DNA of 64,000 nt from Asterella californica (GCA_036924285.1 JAYKYS010000002.1:41741501-41805500); one strand, 5' to 3'. Counted from the stretch's first letter, positions 30,738 through 43,069 are shown. Numbers and translations are program-made. Notes: generated from the letters alone by a model not told the origin.

Positions 30738-32749
30738 TAGGGGTCTCAAACATCGACCGTAAACTATGGACGACCTTTGGAAGCGGTCGGGACCGGTCTC
30801 TGACTGAAGGTCTATAGTTTTCACTACAGTTCGAAAATTTCCGATCCGATTTTTGTGCACTGTCTGCGCACTCTGACTGTGTCACTACTGGCCGATAAAC
30901 TCTTGGCCGAGCTTCTATTTTACGGCCTATGTTTGAGACTCCCTAATATTCCTTGAGAAGTTTCCCTAACAGCCACCGTAGGAAATGCTAGAGTTAAATA
31001 TGCTGGAAGATTGTAGGACTACCTTCAAGCTCGAGCGATTCGTGCTGTTTTAGTTACTTGAAGCCTTGCAAGTACGCGTAGCAGAGTCGAGAACAGAGTG
31101 ATGGAACCCGACAATGAGTAACTAGAACCTACCACATGAGTGTTCCCGGAAGTCCTCGTTGTTAGGCTCTGTTTCACTCTCGGACGGACGTGTCTGTCAT
31201 CAAAGGGAGGTGGATTTCTTATGAAAGAGATAACGTGTTGCGATTTTCATAGCCGTTTTGGCCATTGCAGCCCTTCCTGCCGTTGCTTTGTTTCCATCGT
31301 TGTAAATTGTCAAGTCGAGGGACTGAGTGTGAGTGCAGGGTCTTTACGATCTGCGTGGAGGCGCAGGCGACGGAAAGAAAGTACTCCAACGCTGAACTTG
31401 TGATATGTAAGATCAAGAATATTCCTCGTTTGATGCTGGCGACTCCAGAACGTAGAGCCAAAATTCAAATTCCCCTCGTTCGGACTCCTCTGTTAGCACG
31501 TGAAAGGACAGGGTCGTCGATTGGATTCTCCTACATTCGCACTCGCATTGCTGTCGACAGTCTTGGAGGTCATGTGCATTGTGTTTTGTTAGAGCCTCAC
31601 CGCATTGCCTGTTGATGTGTTTCAGAGCACGAGACCTTCCCGGACCACGTAGGATCGCTAGTAAGGGACTAGACCGCATTGCCGTCACCCGTTCTCTCGG
31701 ACTGTTTTGAAAGTTATTTTTAAGTAAATGTCAGAGTCACGTCCTTTGCGGACCAACGAGTCGGTTTGAGGTACTGGTGAGGTAAAATGTGTCAGCGCCT
31801 GGGTCCCGCGAACTGAATCGACCGAAGCGTGTCGCGGGAAATTCGATAAGTCGTGATGCTCGGAAGTTCCAGTCACGTTGCCACTTTCGTTCGTCCCTGC
31901 ACTCTTCGTTCAGTTGTCTGGAGTGCTCTGCATCTCTGTCATAAGTAGTGCTTGTCTCGCTTCTGATGTGGCTCCTCTTTAACTTTAAAAACGTAACTGT
32001 GGAAAATGTTGTATGATAGTGCGGTAATAGTAAAATATCTTGACACAGTGGGATGTAACTATTCTGGCTTGGTATTGACCGATAAACTACAGAAACTATC
32101 GGAAGTAGTTGGACATCACAGGCCGTGCGCTGGGGCTCTTAGATATTCAACAACAGTATGCTCGCGTCTTTTCTGGGTCCACTTCCTCTTCTGATTTAAT
32201 TCCTTGATCCACCTTCGCACTGGCTTGCATGTCATTATGCTTCGTCAGGTAATGAACAACAGTATGTTTGGCGTTCTTTCTGGGTATATCTGGATTCTGC
32301 CGTCTATCGAGAGAGAAAAACGGAGAGGCAAAGCCCTCAGATCCCACGGTGAGTTTTTCTTCACTTGCGTCAAGAATGTTTCATATAAATTTAAACGGAG
32401 ATTATCAAGGGTTGATAATCTGTTTAAACTGATTTTTCTGCGTAGATATGTGACTGGATGTTGCCAAAATACATTACGAGGAAAAAAGTTCTATTTTATA
32501 CTCTTTTTCCTTTTTTTCAAAGGAAGCAAACGTCCAAACACTTCATAAATTTCGAAGAAAGCAAGTACAAGGGGAGCCCAACCCTGAGAGGTCGAATCAC
32601 CCTCGATTGTATATTGAGAAGGGACTGCAGCCCCCAACAACCAGGGAGAAGTTGTGGTAGGAAGGAGAAGCAAAACCCAAGTCACTAAAGGTCCATGACT
32701 ACCGAGCAAACTTGAGCCTGACTAATGTGTCACACCTTGAAATTAAAGT
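30738..32749. other. JmjC 3' region, then no gene recognised
   Basis: No conserved motif or splice-supported exon was seen. A 116-codon frame at 31265-31615 has no recognisable domain. Confidence 0.4.
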
Positions 32750-33684
32750 GAATCTAAAAAGACCAAGGAAGTACGTAGAAGTCCGAAAAGTCAATAAGAT
32801 GAACTTCGTTCAGAGTCAAGTAGTGTCTTGGTGCTGATTGAGGCATGAAATTGACTGCTCCAACCAAGCCAAAGTGCTACGAAAGAAGCGGGAATGCGTA
32901 GATTGAAAATGAACCCGAACCATGTAGAATGCGAAATATCAAATTCAACGCAAGCAGAATTGAGAAGGGAGAGAGGAGGAGATGTCATAGAGAAGTTTAC
33001 ATCAATCATGCCAACATTCGTGCCAGTAAAGCGTGACGAGAAACATGGACCTGTGTGTCTGAACTGAGGATAGCTGGCGAATGTGTTCAAGTAATGCAGG
33101 AAGAGGACCGCCAGACAGCGCTTTATCACCTAAGTTACATAAGAAAAGAACGGAGACGAGCGAGCCTAAAACCGTTGAATCAAACGTGCCACACAATACC
33201 GCCAAGAATCCAATCGGTGTACTTCAGAGGCAACTGGAACACCCAAGTAGCGTGTAAGCTGGTGACTGGCCTAACAGTCGAACTAGAAAGCGCCGAAGCC
33301 AAGAGGTTCTCGAAATTTGCCCATTATAAGTAAATTGGACTTGGCCAAGTTCACCTTAGCTCCGGAGGCTGATTGAATGATGGCCAAAAGTGCTTGCCGA
33401 AAAGTGAAGGATGCAACATCAAGATTTATGAATAGAACCATGTCGTTAGTAAACACGAAATGTCTATTTTTAAACGGTGAGAAAACGGCGGAGACTATAT
33501 AAAGCCTTGGCCCCCACCTGGTGCACAAGTTTGCCGGATAAAGGGGATAGACGCCAAAGCATAAAGTATGGGGGAAAGTGGACATCCATGACGTACACCC
33601 CGGATATGTGAGTGATCCATTAGGGGTGTCAAAGTGAAAGAGAATTATTTTTTCACGAGTGGGAGGATCTTTTTCGTAATTCAT
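32750..33684 (-). pseudogene. LINE (non-LTR) reverse transcriptase remnant
   Basis: Read on the minus strand, one frame gives VRHGCPLSPILYALASIP, the QGCPLSP block of LINE reverse transcriptase. An overlapping frame then gives HFVFTNDMVLF, corresponding to the catalytic F/YADD block with Ala-Asp replaced by Thr-Asn. This is followed by SASGAKVNLAKSNLLIMG, and then YLGVPVASEVHRLDSW further on. The blocks are in the correct order but in different frames with stops between them. The element is an old, inactive fragment. Confidence 0.75.
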
Positions 33685-33704
33685 ATGTGAGTACTGTGTG
33701 CAGT

Positions 33705-33735
33705 TTACGACGTCTCACTTTGTGAGACGTCGTAA
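33705..33735. repeat. Perfect inverted repeat, 14-bp arms, 3-nt loop
   Basis: TTACGACGTCTCAC, then TTT, then GTGAGACGTCGTAA. It lies next to the LINE remnant, at the edge of an AT-rich stretch. Confidence 0.95.
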
Positions 33736-34584
33736 CATTCGCGGGTATTTGAGAGAGGATCTCAAACATATTTGTGAATTATTTAGTACTTTTTATTCTT
33801 AAATAACATATAATTTGATATGATGACGAACATACGAGTATGAAAAAGCACTCACTTTTGATAACATTCTATTTGTGTGAAGTAGTGAAAAAATGATCAA
33901 AAATTTAAAAACGAGAGTGCAAAAAAATGAGCTCTGTTTGTGAAAAGATTAAAATGGATGTAAGCAGTTTCGAGATCACTTGTGTATGTACATGACATCA
34001 TATATACTTTGTGTTTATATGTCGTTTGAGTTGACAATGATATATGTTGTATAGTGATAGTATACACTAGGTATATTTATAACAGTTCGGTTTATAATCG
34101 AATCAGTTAAACATTCAATAAAAACTGTTTAGTTCAAACTCAAATGATAAAACATCTTAGTTTAAATAGTTCGTAATTCCATAACATTTATGTGAAATCT
34201 GAACTCCAGATATCTTGTATTACAGATTATGAGCTAACCTTTAAGTTTAAACCGTTTAGACACTCTTTATACAGTTTAGTTCAAAACGGTTTGGTTCAAA
34301 ATGGTTCAAGTAAGAAAAATGGTTTCGTTTAAATAGTTTGCTGGTTTTAATGGTATACGGATTCTGGTTTAAATAGTTCGCTTCACTTTCGGTTTTGGTT
34401 TAGATTTACTTTAACCAGTTAGGTTCATAACAGTTTCAAGTATAGACTTTCTCAAACCGGTTTAAACCGAACCGGGGTCGAGGACTACTCAACTAGTAAA
34501 ACAATTCAAATAGGAACCGGTATAACTGGTCAGAATCATCGAAGCTCTCATCATCCAAATGAGTCCCTTGTCCGTGCACGTCGA
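33736..34584. other. AT-rich DNA with a cluster of GGTTTAAA-like motifs
   Basis: Between about 34083 and 34476 many short variants of (C)GGTTTAAA and AGTTCAAA occur on both strands, ending in the near-palindrome AAACCGGTTTAAACCGAACC. There is no regular period and no coding signal. GGTTAA-type sites are known targets of plant GT/trihelix factors; a regulatory role here is speculation. Confidence 0.5.
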
Positions 34585-35016
34585 TTGTCAGTGAGAGCGT
34601 CTGGAAACACAAGAATTGGAGATGAATGGCCCGAGCGCCTGTTTATTCCGCAGTGCTGCAACTTTTTACAGCAACTTTTTGGAACTCAATTCAGTCCGTC
34701 GCTTCACATGAGGAACTGCAGGAACTGTCAGGCCTTACAGATTTCGTGCTCCTCGAATTTGCTTCGTTCCCGGTCATGCTCCTGTCTGCTAGTTGGATGA
34801 AATACAGAGCGTAGAAGCTCCGAGAACGAAGCTGTGATAATGAAGCTACACATGAGCGTCCAAACATTTGCTTTTTCCGCGATGACCATGGAGCGTATTG
34901 GGCCGGTTAAAACAGGTTCTTGTACCAGACGACGCAGCAGTTCTGCAGACACTTCAATGCTGATCTTTTTGGACATCGGAAAGCCCCCTAGGGTTATATC
35001 AGTTGTCGGTGTTTGA

Positions 35017-35472
35017 GCTCGGACCTAAACGGAACCTACAACCGAACACGGCAGTGTGTCAAACCGGTGTGTGAACGTTGTGTTCTATAAGTAGGAAATT
35101 CTTGTTGCTCCTATTTCGCGCGCAATTCTTGGGTTTTCTTTGCTTCTTCTACGTTGTGTAGAAGTTATAATTGTCGATAAAAGAAGTTTCCAAGGACTGA
35201 TCAAGAAGGACGAGGTCTCTTTGATTCAGGTGATTTTAAACTGATTTAGTACCCGTGTACCAGTTATTCCTCGTCGGCTACATCAACACTAATTCTTTCC
35301 TATTGTCCATTGTCCCTCGGTCTGCTTCAACCACAAGAATGCCTCTCGAGCTGTACTTTCCAAGTCCACAGGGTCTGTTGGTTCCCGTAGAACTTTTGAT
35401 CTGATTGACTTCGTTGTTGCCTTTGTATCGGTTGAATGTGCAGTTGATTGCTTTAAGTTTAACAAGCCGGAC
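35017..35472. other. GTPase upstream region
   Basis: This is presumed promoter and leader of the downstream GTPase. A minus-strand 82-codon frame begins at 34976, facing away, so a divergent gene is conceivable but unsupported. Confidence 0.3.
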
Positions 35473-38175
35473 ATGGGACGAGCGGAAATTTTTTTGGAGC
35501 GCCAGGTTGAGCGAGCTAGGCAGTTGGCAGCTCAAGAAGAGTCGGAACGTCCGCCGCGCAAGGTCCGGAAAGATTTGCAGGAAGTGGCTTTGCGTGATGC
35601 GCATGAAACATTTAGAACACAGCTGGGACTTATTTTACGTGGATGTGAAGAATCTATTTCGGAGAAAGATCATTTGGAGATTCATCCAGCCACGGACCGG
35701 AGTGACTTCGGGGCGAGCACTCTCAGTTCTGTTCCTTTGGCTTACTTCACAGCTACTGTAGTTGGTAGCTCCCAGCTGGGTAAAACTAGCATGCTCAATG
35801 GGTTGCTCAATCTTTTTGGTTATGACCAACCAGATGGACGTGTTTTCGCTGATGCTGATCTTCTACCGACTTATGAAAAGAATCAAAGTGGTCTTCCGTT
35901 TCCTGTAAGAATTGAATATAATGACAGCTTTCAGATTCGTGCTACGAGATGGTCAGCCCAGGAGTTGGAAGATCTCATGCAGCTTGTTGCAAGCAAAGCA
36001 CTGAAACGGGATCCAGACTTTTTCGAGCAGTTGGAGTTTCATGAATTTGAAGAAAACTCGTTTATGCAGTTCGTCTGTGAACACGGTCAGGTAGATGAGG
36101 AGGGGAACTTCCTTTGCGAATCTAGTGCATCTGCAACTCTGCAAGCTGATGGAGGGGAGGAGGGAAAAGACTTTCCGGACGGGACCTCAAGTGATCAGTC
36201 TCTCTCTGCCACCATAAAGGATGTCCACGAACACCTTCTCTCAACTCTCAGTCAACAGTGGTTTCGGTACAAAAGTGTCACCTTGCGATGTCCTTCCCGG
36301 TTGCTGAAAGAGATGGGGATTGACAGTCGCGATTCTTTTCCTCCATGCATTTTGGACCTGCCGGGTGTTGGCATAGTCCATGACGATAACTCTCTTGTGG
36401 AGGAGCTTGTTCGCAGGAATGTAGCTACAGCAGACACCATCATCGTTCTTACAGGGCAGCGTAGCTTTACTAAAGATGTGATTGATTTACTTCGTGCTTC
36501 TGTTTTCACAAGGCTCCTGGATCCAGCTGTCATTCCTCCCCCGACTGTGGCTGTGACAAATTCTCATCTCCTCCTTGGTTTGCAGAACAAAGAAATGGAG
36601 ACATGGAAAGATCAAATTTTACACGGAAACATGGGTTGGTACGCGGAACTGACAGCATTTGCCGGAGAGAACTTTTCAAGCCGGAGGCGGCACAGATTGC
36701 TCAGTGAAATTGAACCTTCCCTGTTTCCAAATGATTTAAATGGTTACTTGAAAGGAGGATCCGAGGCTCAGGATGTAGGTGTTTCCACTTTAGTTGGGTA
36801 TTTTATGCGCTTACCGCAAGAAGTTTATCTGGCATGTGTATCAGATGTTCTGGAGAGAGCAAATGCTTACAAATCTACTGTAGATGAGTTGTGGCAGGCT
36901 CCAATGCTTGCCCGCAAACCAGGGAAAAGTTTACGATTGTTCAAGCAAGCTTTGGCTCATCGCAAGCAGGTTTACGAAATTACACTTAATTCGAAACTCA
37001 CAAGCGCTATGCAGAGAAAGATGTTCGACTGGGAGCATCCCAGATCGTTGAACCAACAGATGGATCAGATTGACAATCTGACCGAGTCTGAGCTAAAACG
37101 GCTTTACAGCAAATTCTCAGGTTTGCTTACGGAGCCTGACTCAAGTCGCTTTCAGCAGGAAATTTCTTCTCTTATTAAACAACTACTTTTGGAGATTGCA
37201 GCAGACTGGGACAATCTCACCGGGAAAGTAGTGTTCGAAAGGTTCTTGACAGCAGCACAAGAGCTCAGTGTAGCGCTCTTTACAGAATGGGTGCCGCAGC
37301 TATTCCACGAAGCGAGAGCAGCAGATTCCGACCCAAGGATAGAAAATGCTAGAAGAGCTTTGCTCAATGCACTCAAGGCAAAGGTGCCCAAGGTGATCTC
37401 AAGTTCTTCAATCCAGTATACTTTTACTGTCGCGTATCGCCAGCTGGTGTGGAACTTGGACGTTAAGGAGGTTCTAAACATACCTCGTCTCCGCAAAGGA
37501 AAATTTGTTGGAGTTTCGGAAAGCAAGGTGTGGTCTGACGTCGAAGGTTTAGCGAGAAAGAAGATCGCAACTCTGCAGGAGCATGTCGTGAAAAATGTCC
37601 GCCAGCAGTCGACAGCAGTCAAACAGCTGGTCTCTCGGCTGAAAGTTGTGATTACTGAAACTTTTCAAGAGTGTGTGGAGAGCTATCAGACGATCACGTC
37701 GGCCTTAGAGTGTATAGCTCAGGGAGAAGGTTCCTTGAACCAGAATCCAATCGTGATCCTCCACAAGGAGCTTCTTCACTTCACAAGTCAGCTTACTGAG
37801 TATGAGACAAACTTGTGCCTTAACTTTCTTGCCTGATCTTCTCTTGCTTCCCTGGATCTGTATAATCATTTCCTCATCTTAACTCAGCTCGTTTTCAATT
37901 CGCATAAGGCATCACTCCTATGGCAAACGTTTTCCACTTTTTCGAACAAACCACTAACCACTTCCATACTCCGTGGCGAACTGAAGGTACCTGCTAACCG
38001 TTGTTCATCGTCCAAATACAGATATTTGGAGAAGTATAAGCATATCCGAGATCATTTTGGAGGAGAGGAGCTGAAGAGAATACTTCAAGCTAGGCATGGT
38101 TTTCAAACCAGCGATTCCCTTCAACGACGAACATCAGATAGCGAGGCTCGTAAAAAAGCGAGATCCCATTTGTGA
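35473..38175 (+). CDS. Large dynamin-superfamily GTPase, SLIP-GC-like
   Basis: Exon 1 is 35473-37799 and exon 2 is 38022-38175. They join in phase (GA|A, giving ...LTEYLEKYKHIR) to encode 826 residues. The G1/P-loop is GSSQLGKTS at 98-106 (GXXXXGKS/T). G3 is DLPG at 295-298. G4 looks degenerate (VTNSH near 361). The insert of about 190 residues between G1 and G3 and the long helical C-terminal region resemble dynamin-like and guanylate-binding-like proteins, particularly nuclear GTPase SLIP-GC. That assignment comes from overall layout and is tentative. The C-terminus is basic (RKKARSHL) and could act in nuclear targeting. The frame is intact, so the gene is probably functional. Its role is unknown. 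Confidence 0.75.
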
Positions 38176-38370
38176 AGATAAACTCATTAGCTGGCTATCA
38201 CGCCATTAAGTTTTGTAAATTTTGTACATATTACACACTTCCTGTATCATTGTGGAATCCTCTACTCGCAACCTTGTCATTCTAGACACAAGTGTACAGA
38301 TCTGAAGACGAAGATCCCCAGAAGTGAAAGTTAGGAGGCCTCGACATTTACGGGTTTGGCTTGTGTGTCG

Positions 38371-38371
38371 T

Positions 38372-38409
<38 letters not shown>
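38371..38409. repeat. (CT)n microsatellite
   Basis: About 19 CT units lie roughly 200 bp downstream of the GTPase stop codon, likely in or just past its 3' UTR. Confidence 0.9.
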
Positions 38410-38410
<1 letters not shown>

Positions 38411-38962
38411 AATAGCTGACAACATTAAAACTAATTCGGTGCTGTAGAAGCACAGATACTCGCAACCTTCCAAACCTCTTGATTCTCTGGATCCGGTTTG
38501 TCACTCCTATCGAGAAGACTGCCGGCTTGGAAACACTCTCCGTGAACTCTCCCAACTGTGAGATGTGTGTCCTTTGCTATGGTCAAAAAGTACTTTAAAC
38601 TTTAAACGTTAGAGTGCGATGGGCAACAGTGCAAGTCGCGTTCACTTACAGGATTCGGTGAGGTATTGGTCACAAACTTACACTTGCTGTCGCATGTAGT
38701 TGATGTGTTTCTAGCACCCACTTAAAGGTATGGTCGGGAGCTGGAATGTACCCACTTGGTTGCTTTCAGGCACATGATGGCAAATATTGTTGACGAAGAT
38801 GTGGTATGAAGGAGTGCAGTAGATGCGGTGTAGCTGCCTGGCTAGAAAAATGAAGAAGCAGAGAGTAACGCAGTGCAGAGGAGCGGTTCGGGGATTACAT
38901 GGACTACTAGATGAGAACACAAGATTCCCATTCCCCCTGCAAGAGGGAGAGGAGACGGAACG

Positions 38963-39736
38963 ATGTGTATTGCGTTCTAGCTGCTGGACAAGCACCCGGC
39001 CTTCTGGCTTGTTCTGGCGCTGAATAGGAATGAGGTCAAAGCCCGTCCCTCTCTTTCGGTGCACTTATGGGAAGACGAAGACGAGTGCAAAATTTGTGGC
39101 TGGAAGAGATGTTCTGGGGCGAGGGACATGGTTAGGAATCACCAAGACCGGTCGTCTAGCGTTTCTGACCAACCTGCGAGAGTAAAAATTTTACGTGAAC
39201 CGCAGCAATGAGAAGGGGGACGTGATCAGCCGTGGAGCTCTTCCGACTCTGTTTTTCAAGAGTCACAAGAGCTCCGTGGAGTACCTCGAGGATTTGTCTC
39301 TGCAAGCCCACAACTACAACGGGTTCAACCTCGTGGTGGCGGACGTGGGTTGAGGAGCTAAACAAGAAGTGGCCGAAAATGGAGAAAGGGAAGCAGAAGC
39401 TCGAAGGCTTACTCTCCAAGGTAGACGAGGATCTACCGACTGAGCTGATCGTAGACCAGATTCTGCAGGATCGGACGAGGGCTGATGATGTTTCTTGTCA
39501 GACAGCCGAGACCAGATGCCCGTGGGAGTTCGAGCATCCATTGAGCTCGATCTTTGTCGACACTTCTTTTCGTCGACAAGCCTTATGGAACTCGAAGCAT
39601 GTCTGTTGTTGGAAACCGATGAGACGGAACTGTTTCTTTCTTCGACAGGAGCTTAGAAGACGGCGGTGTGTGGAAGGACCGCTCGTTGCACTTTCCATTA
39701 GAAGAGCAGCACCAACAGGAGACGGAGAGCGTTTAG
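38963..39736 (+). pseudogene. TANGO2: Intronless broken TANGO2/NRDE-family copy
   Basis: Coding blocks of the TANGO2 (NRDE) family appear in order but across frames. MCIAF starts at 38963 and is followed by a TAG. Next come HPAFWLVLALNRNEVKARP, LWEDEDECK and GRGTWLGITKTGRLAFLTN. RGALPTLFFKSHKSS, LQAHNYNGFNLVVADV, EELNKKWPKMEKGKQKLEGL and GVWKDRSLHFPLEEQHQQET complete it, with a stop at 39734-39736. After VVADV a block of roughly 50 residues appears to be missing. The whole copy fits in 774 bp with no obvious introns, which suggests a retrotransposed mRNA copy. TANGO2 proteins are cytosolic or organellar and linked to haem and lipid handling. This copy has stops and frameshifts and is not expected to work. 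Confidence 0.8.
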
Positions 39737-41115
39737 ATTCTTGTCCATCATTCTGGTCTGTATATACTAGTTGACCTGATATGTCGTCGTCCTGACGTCC
39801 ACAATTCTTGTTTTCTCGTCCACAACATCTGTAATAAAAGGACTAGCTTTCCTGCAATGGAGACTTGTTTTTAGCTTATTCTCAGTGTTTGCTTTCACAG
39901 ACAATTTCCATCCACGGACCCTTCGAGTAAATGTTTGATAATCTCCACCGGGAGAATTGAGTAATCTGAAACAGTTTCAGTGAAGGTATTAACTTCTTTG
40001 TCCATTACTTCTGGCATTCGGAACACCGGATCAACTTGCATTTTCAATCTTTGTGGTATTAGGTGTGACAAGCTAATATTGAACCCATTTTCTCTACATA
40101 TTGGCCCTCCCTCCACTCCTTGACATTTAAGGAGAGCAGGGAAGGGACCACGTTTTATTGAATGACTGCGTGGAAAAAGGGAATTCCAGGTATTATTCTA
40201 AGGCCTCGGCCAACCCCTCAGTCCATCTCCACGTAGTTTGCCAACGCTGTACGCTGCATAAGGCTCGCTGTTTCCATGGAGAATGTTGAACTTGAGTAGA
40301 GCTATTCGTTGGTGCTGTCAAGATTTATTCTCTTAAGCATGAGTAAAGCGTTTCCATTACGGAAAGGGTTCTTTCCACTACGACTATACGAGTATAAAGT
40401 ATCCTGTAGTTAATCAGGAGATACACTATTTGGTAAATCCGGCGCTAGACAATTTCATGGCCCAGACGATCCTCTGCACTTTACAATGTCCACATCTCGA
40501 AGGGCAAGGGCCAGATCGAAAACAGTGTTACGAGGTAGATTTCTGAATCTCCTATTCTCCAGCTCATGTGAGACTTTGCAGCTAATATTAAACTCATACT
40601 TTTCAGGTACAGAGCGGTGCGTGGAACTGTTCAGAGATTTGCGAAATATCATGGACTTTCCCAACCCGTGAGTTCTGTAGATGGGCACGAACACTTCCGG
40701 AGCAAAATGTGACGGTAAGACAAGCAAGAGTTTCAGAGAGTTCATTCATCAGCCACAAACGGCATCCAATGTGTGGTGTAGAGAGTTGAATTTTCCCAAC
40801 TCTAATCGTTGTCAGTTACTTGTGATGCTATACAAATCTGGGAGCGGATGACAAAACTAAAGCTTGTTCAGCCACTTCCATAGATTGTGGACTGTGAAAC
40901 AAGACTAGAATACATGGGGTGTGAAACAAGACTAAAAATACATCTTCTACCAGTACTAAAATGACTCCTCCAGCGCGGTGTTGCTTCGCTCTGAGGCTAT
41001 ACTACTCCTTCGGCACTCGATACTCGAGCGGAAAGATTGGTGAAACAAGAAAGAATTCCTAATAGTACTCTGTATAGGCGCCTCAACGTGTGGCTTGCTT
41101 ATGCATTTCTACTTT
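39737..41115. other. No gene confirmed; weak minus-strand coding signal
   Basis: A 96-codon minus-strand frame at 40455-40745 contains THGLGKS, which could be a worn P-loop, and a well-composed tail, but I cannot place it in a family. Nothing else is recognised. Confidence 0.3.
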
Positions 41116-41697
41116 TCATTGGCCTTTCCGAGCGCTTTCAATGGCCCTGACCAGCTCATCGTATTTGGCCCCATTAATGGAAGTCACCAATTCGCCGGAC
41201 TTGAAAATTTTGAAGGTGGGCACAACTCTGATTCCGAGCTCCTTGGCTAACGCCTTGTTCTCTTGGTTGCAGTCGAGCTTGGTAAAAATCACATCGTCCA
41301 TGGTAGCCGCGAGAGCCTGTATTTTGGGCAGTATCAACTTGCAAGGACCGCACCACTTAGTGTACATGTCGAGCACCACCACCTTCTCTTCCGCCGATTT
41401 CACTATCGGCCAGAATGTGTCGTTGCCAACTTCTGTTATTACGCCTACGGTGGGAGATGCTTTTGTTGTTGTTGTCGCTGTAGACGCATCCCCTCCAGCC
41501 TCTGCTCTAATTGCGAATCTCCTACTCTGTGTCTTCTTCCAGACTCGTGCCGCGGCTGTAGTGACATGCTGCACCGCTCGGCGACCCTGCACTTCTAGTG
41601 CCACTCTCGTGCTCTCCGGCGCTGAACCTCCTCCGAGCAGCGAATTGGGCGCCAAAGAAGCCATAGTACCCAGTGCAACCGCGACTTGCGTTGCCAT
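41116..41697 (-). CDS. TRXF: Chloroplast thioredoxin f
   Basis: An intronless gene of 193 residues. Translation most likely starts at the ATG at 41697 (MATQVAVALG). Upstream frame extension has only a GTG. Residues 1 to about 68 are a Ser/Ala/Arg-rich transit peptide. The active site is WCGPC (C116, C119) in VVLDMYTKWCGPCK, and the cis-proline region is GIRVVPTFKIFKSG (P160). A third Cys, C143 in LDCNQEN, and the MYTxWCGPCK context are characteristic of the f-type rather than the m-type. Thioredoxin f is reduced by ferredoxin-thioredoxin reductase and activates Calvin-Benson enzymes such as fructose bisphosphatase in the light. The frame is unbroken. Confidence 0.95.
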   Translation of the reverse strand: MATQVAVALGTMASLAPNSLLGGGSAPESTRVALEVQGRRAVQHVTTAAARVWKKTQSRRFAIRAEAGGDASTATTTTKASPTVGVITEVGNDTFWPIVKSAEEKVVVLDMYTKWCGPCKLILPKIQALAATMDDVIFTKLDCNQENKALAKELGIRVVPTFKIFKSGELVTSINGAKYDELVRAIESARKGQ

Positions 41698-42159
41698 GGC
41701 TTCCGCGGCTCGCTCCCTCACGCCGGACCAAACTCAGATTTTCACGCTCAAAGTTCGAGGAATCCTTGAGTAAGATATCTCGACGCGCTCGCCCCTAAGG
41801 ATCATCATTCCGTTTCCTTGGCGTTCGACTTTCGCTCGATGTGTGATACATTCGTCGCGACTTCTGTTCGATTCATGTGGTCCAAAACCTTCAGTGGACT
41901 GTGGCCGGAGCCCTGGAGCCATAATTAAGACGAGCGGAGGTGAGTGATGCCGTCACTCCACCTCCTCGCCTTCTGCGGCCCAACATTCCCTCCGTCGGAT
42001 CTCCTCATTCGACGATCAATATGAGAGGTGGATCTCTTCTGCGTTATCTTTTCTATTCTCCGCGTCCGGTTTACTTTTGACTTTCTATCTTCGCCCCAGA
42101 TGAGATTCTTGTGTCAACTTGGTCACGCCTAAACCATTCGTAAATGTCTTACTAACGCT

Positions 42160-42187
42160 TTCAAACATCTCATTGGAGATGTTTGAA
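42160..42187. repeat. Perfect inverted repeat, 12-bp arms, 4-nt loop
   Basis: TTCAAACATCTC, then ATTG, then GAGATGTTTGAA. It lies between thioredoxin f and the JmjC segmental copy. Confidence 0.9.
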
Positions 42188-42344
42188 CTTATCGGCGCAA
42201 GAATGACAAGGCTATGATACTCGGGGACAGCGTGCAAGTGGTGAGGGAATTAAAGGCTGAAGTGAAACGACTTAGAACAGAACATACCTCTCTTCTTGAT
42301 GAATCCCGAGACCGTTTGTTGTCCTGATTGCTCTTGTTAATGAA

Positions 42345-43058
42345 GGGCTCGTAGGTGCTTGCACCGATCCTGAGATCCTAAATGATCTTAGCTCTCGCAG
42401 ATGGGGCTGGGGAATAGGTAGAGGCTTGCATAGAACTGAGTAATTGCAAAACGTCGACTGAGAATCAGCATTGTAAGATACTGTCAGGTTAGGGAACATT
42501 CTCGCTGTTGCTTGGGTTACCTTTAAGTGTGTGAGCATAGTTCTTGATTCGAACTGCTATATCATGGACCAAGATATTCTCATGTACCAACATATACTGT
42601 CAGGTTGGGGAACATTACCTGGCTGGAGGATGGAAGCAGGAGTTGATGACAATAGGGGAACTTCTGAACCGCAGTTGTTCAACTGATATGACTTCTGTCA
42701 ATCGTCCATATCTTGCACAACACAGTTTATCTGATCAGGTACCCGCTTGTGCTTCTGTTAACTTTTCCATCGACTCCGTGTCGAACAGAGCCCCTCTGGT
42801 AGATAACCCTTGTTGGTTTTGTTTCCATGCGCTCTCTGGCAGAACTTCGTTGTACCTCGCTATGAACTTCTTTGCTTTTGTCGTAGTATTTTAATCCCCC
42901 CATTGTCAAGATGCGCTCGAGTTGTGCGTCTCAATCTTGAGCAGGAGATTTTGACAGGAGTGAGTTGGTGGCCCTAGAATGCAGATACATGAGCTGAAAA
43001 AGTACATCATTGTTCTTGATTACTGTGCGCTCGGAGGTGGTGAGATGAAGAGCGTCAA
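42345..43058 (+). pseudogene. Segmental copy of JmjC gene (intron 2 to exon 4)
   Basis: This 714-bp block is highly similar to 29191-29908 of the JmjC gene, including intron sequence. Exon 3 is copied with its acceptor and donor (GEHYLAGGWKQELMTIGELL). Exon 4 begins normally ([20 protein letters not shown]) but breaks off after MKSVN, before the iron-binding HxD. Because introns are included, this is a DNA-level duplication, not a retrocopy. It cannot encode an active oxygenase. Confidence 0.9.
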
Positions 43059-43069
43059 CCGTCTGGAGT

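Noticed and set aside
34728..34976. An 82-codon minus-strand frame starting MSKKISIEVSAELLRRLVQ
   Set aside because: Composition is plausible, but no family, splice sites or downstream exons support it.
40455..40745. Possible P-loop (THGLGKS) suggesting an NB-ARC or other nucleotide-binding relic
   Set aside because: Only one short motif matches and the rest of the domain is absent, so I do not call a resistance-gene remnant.
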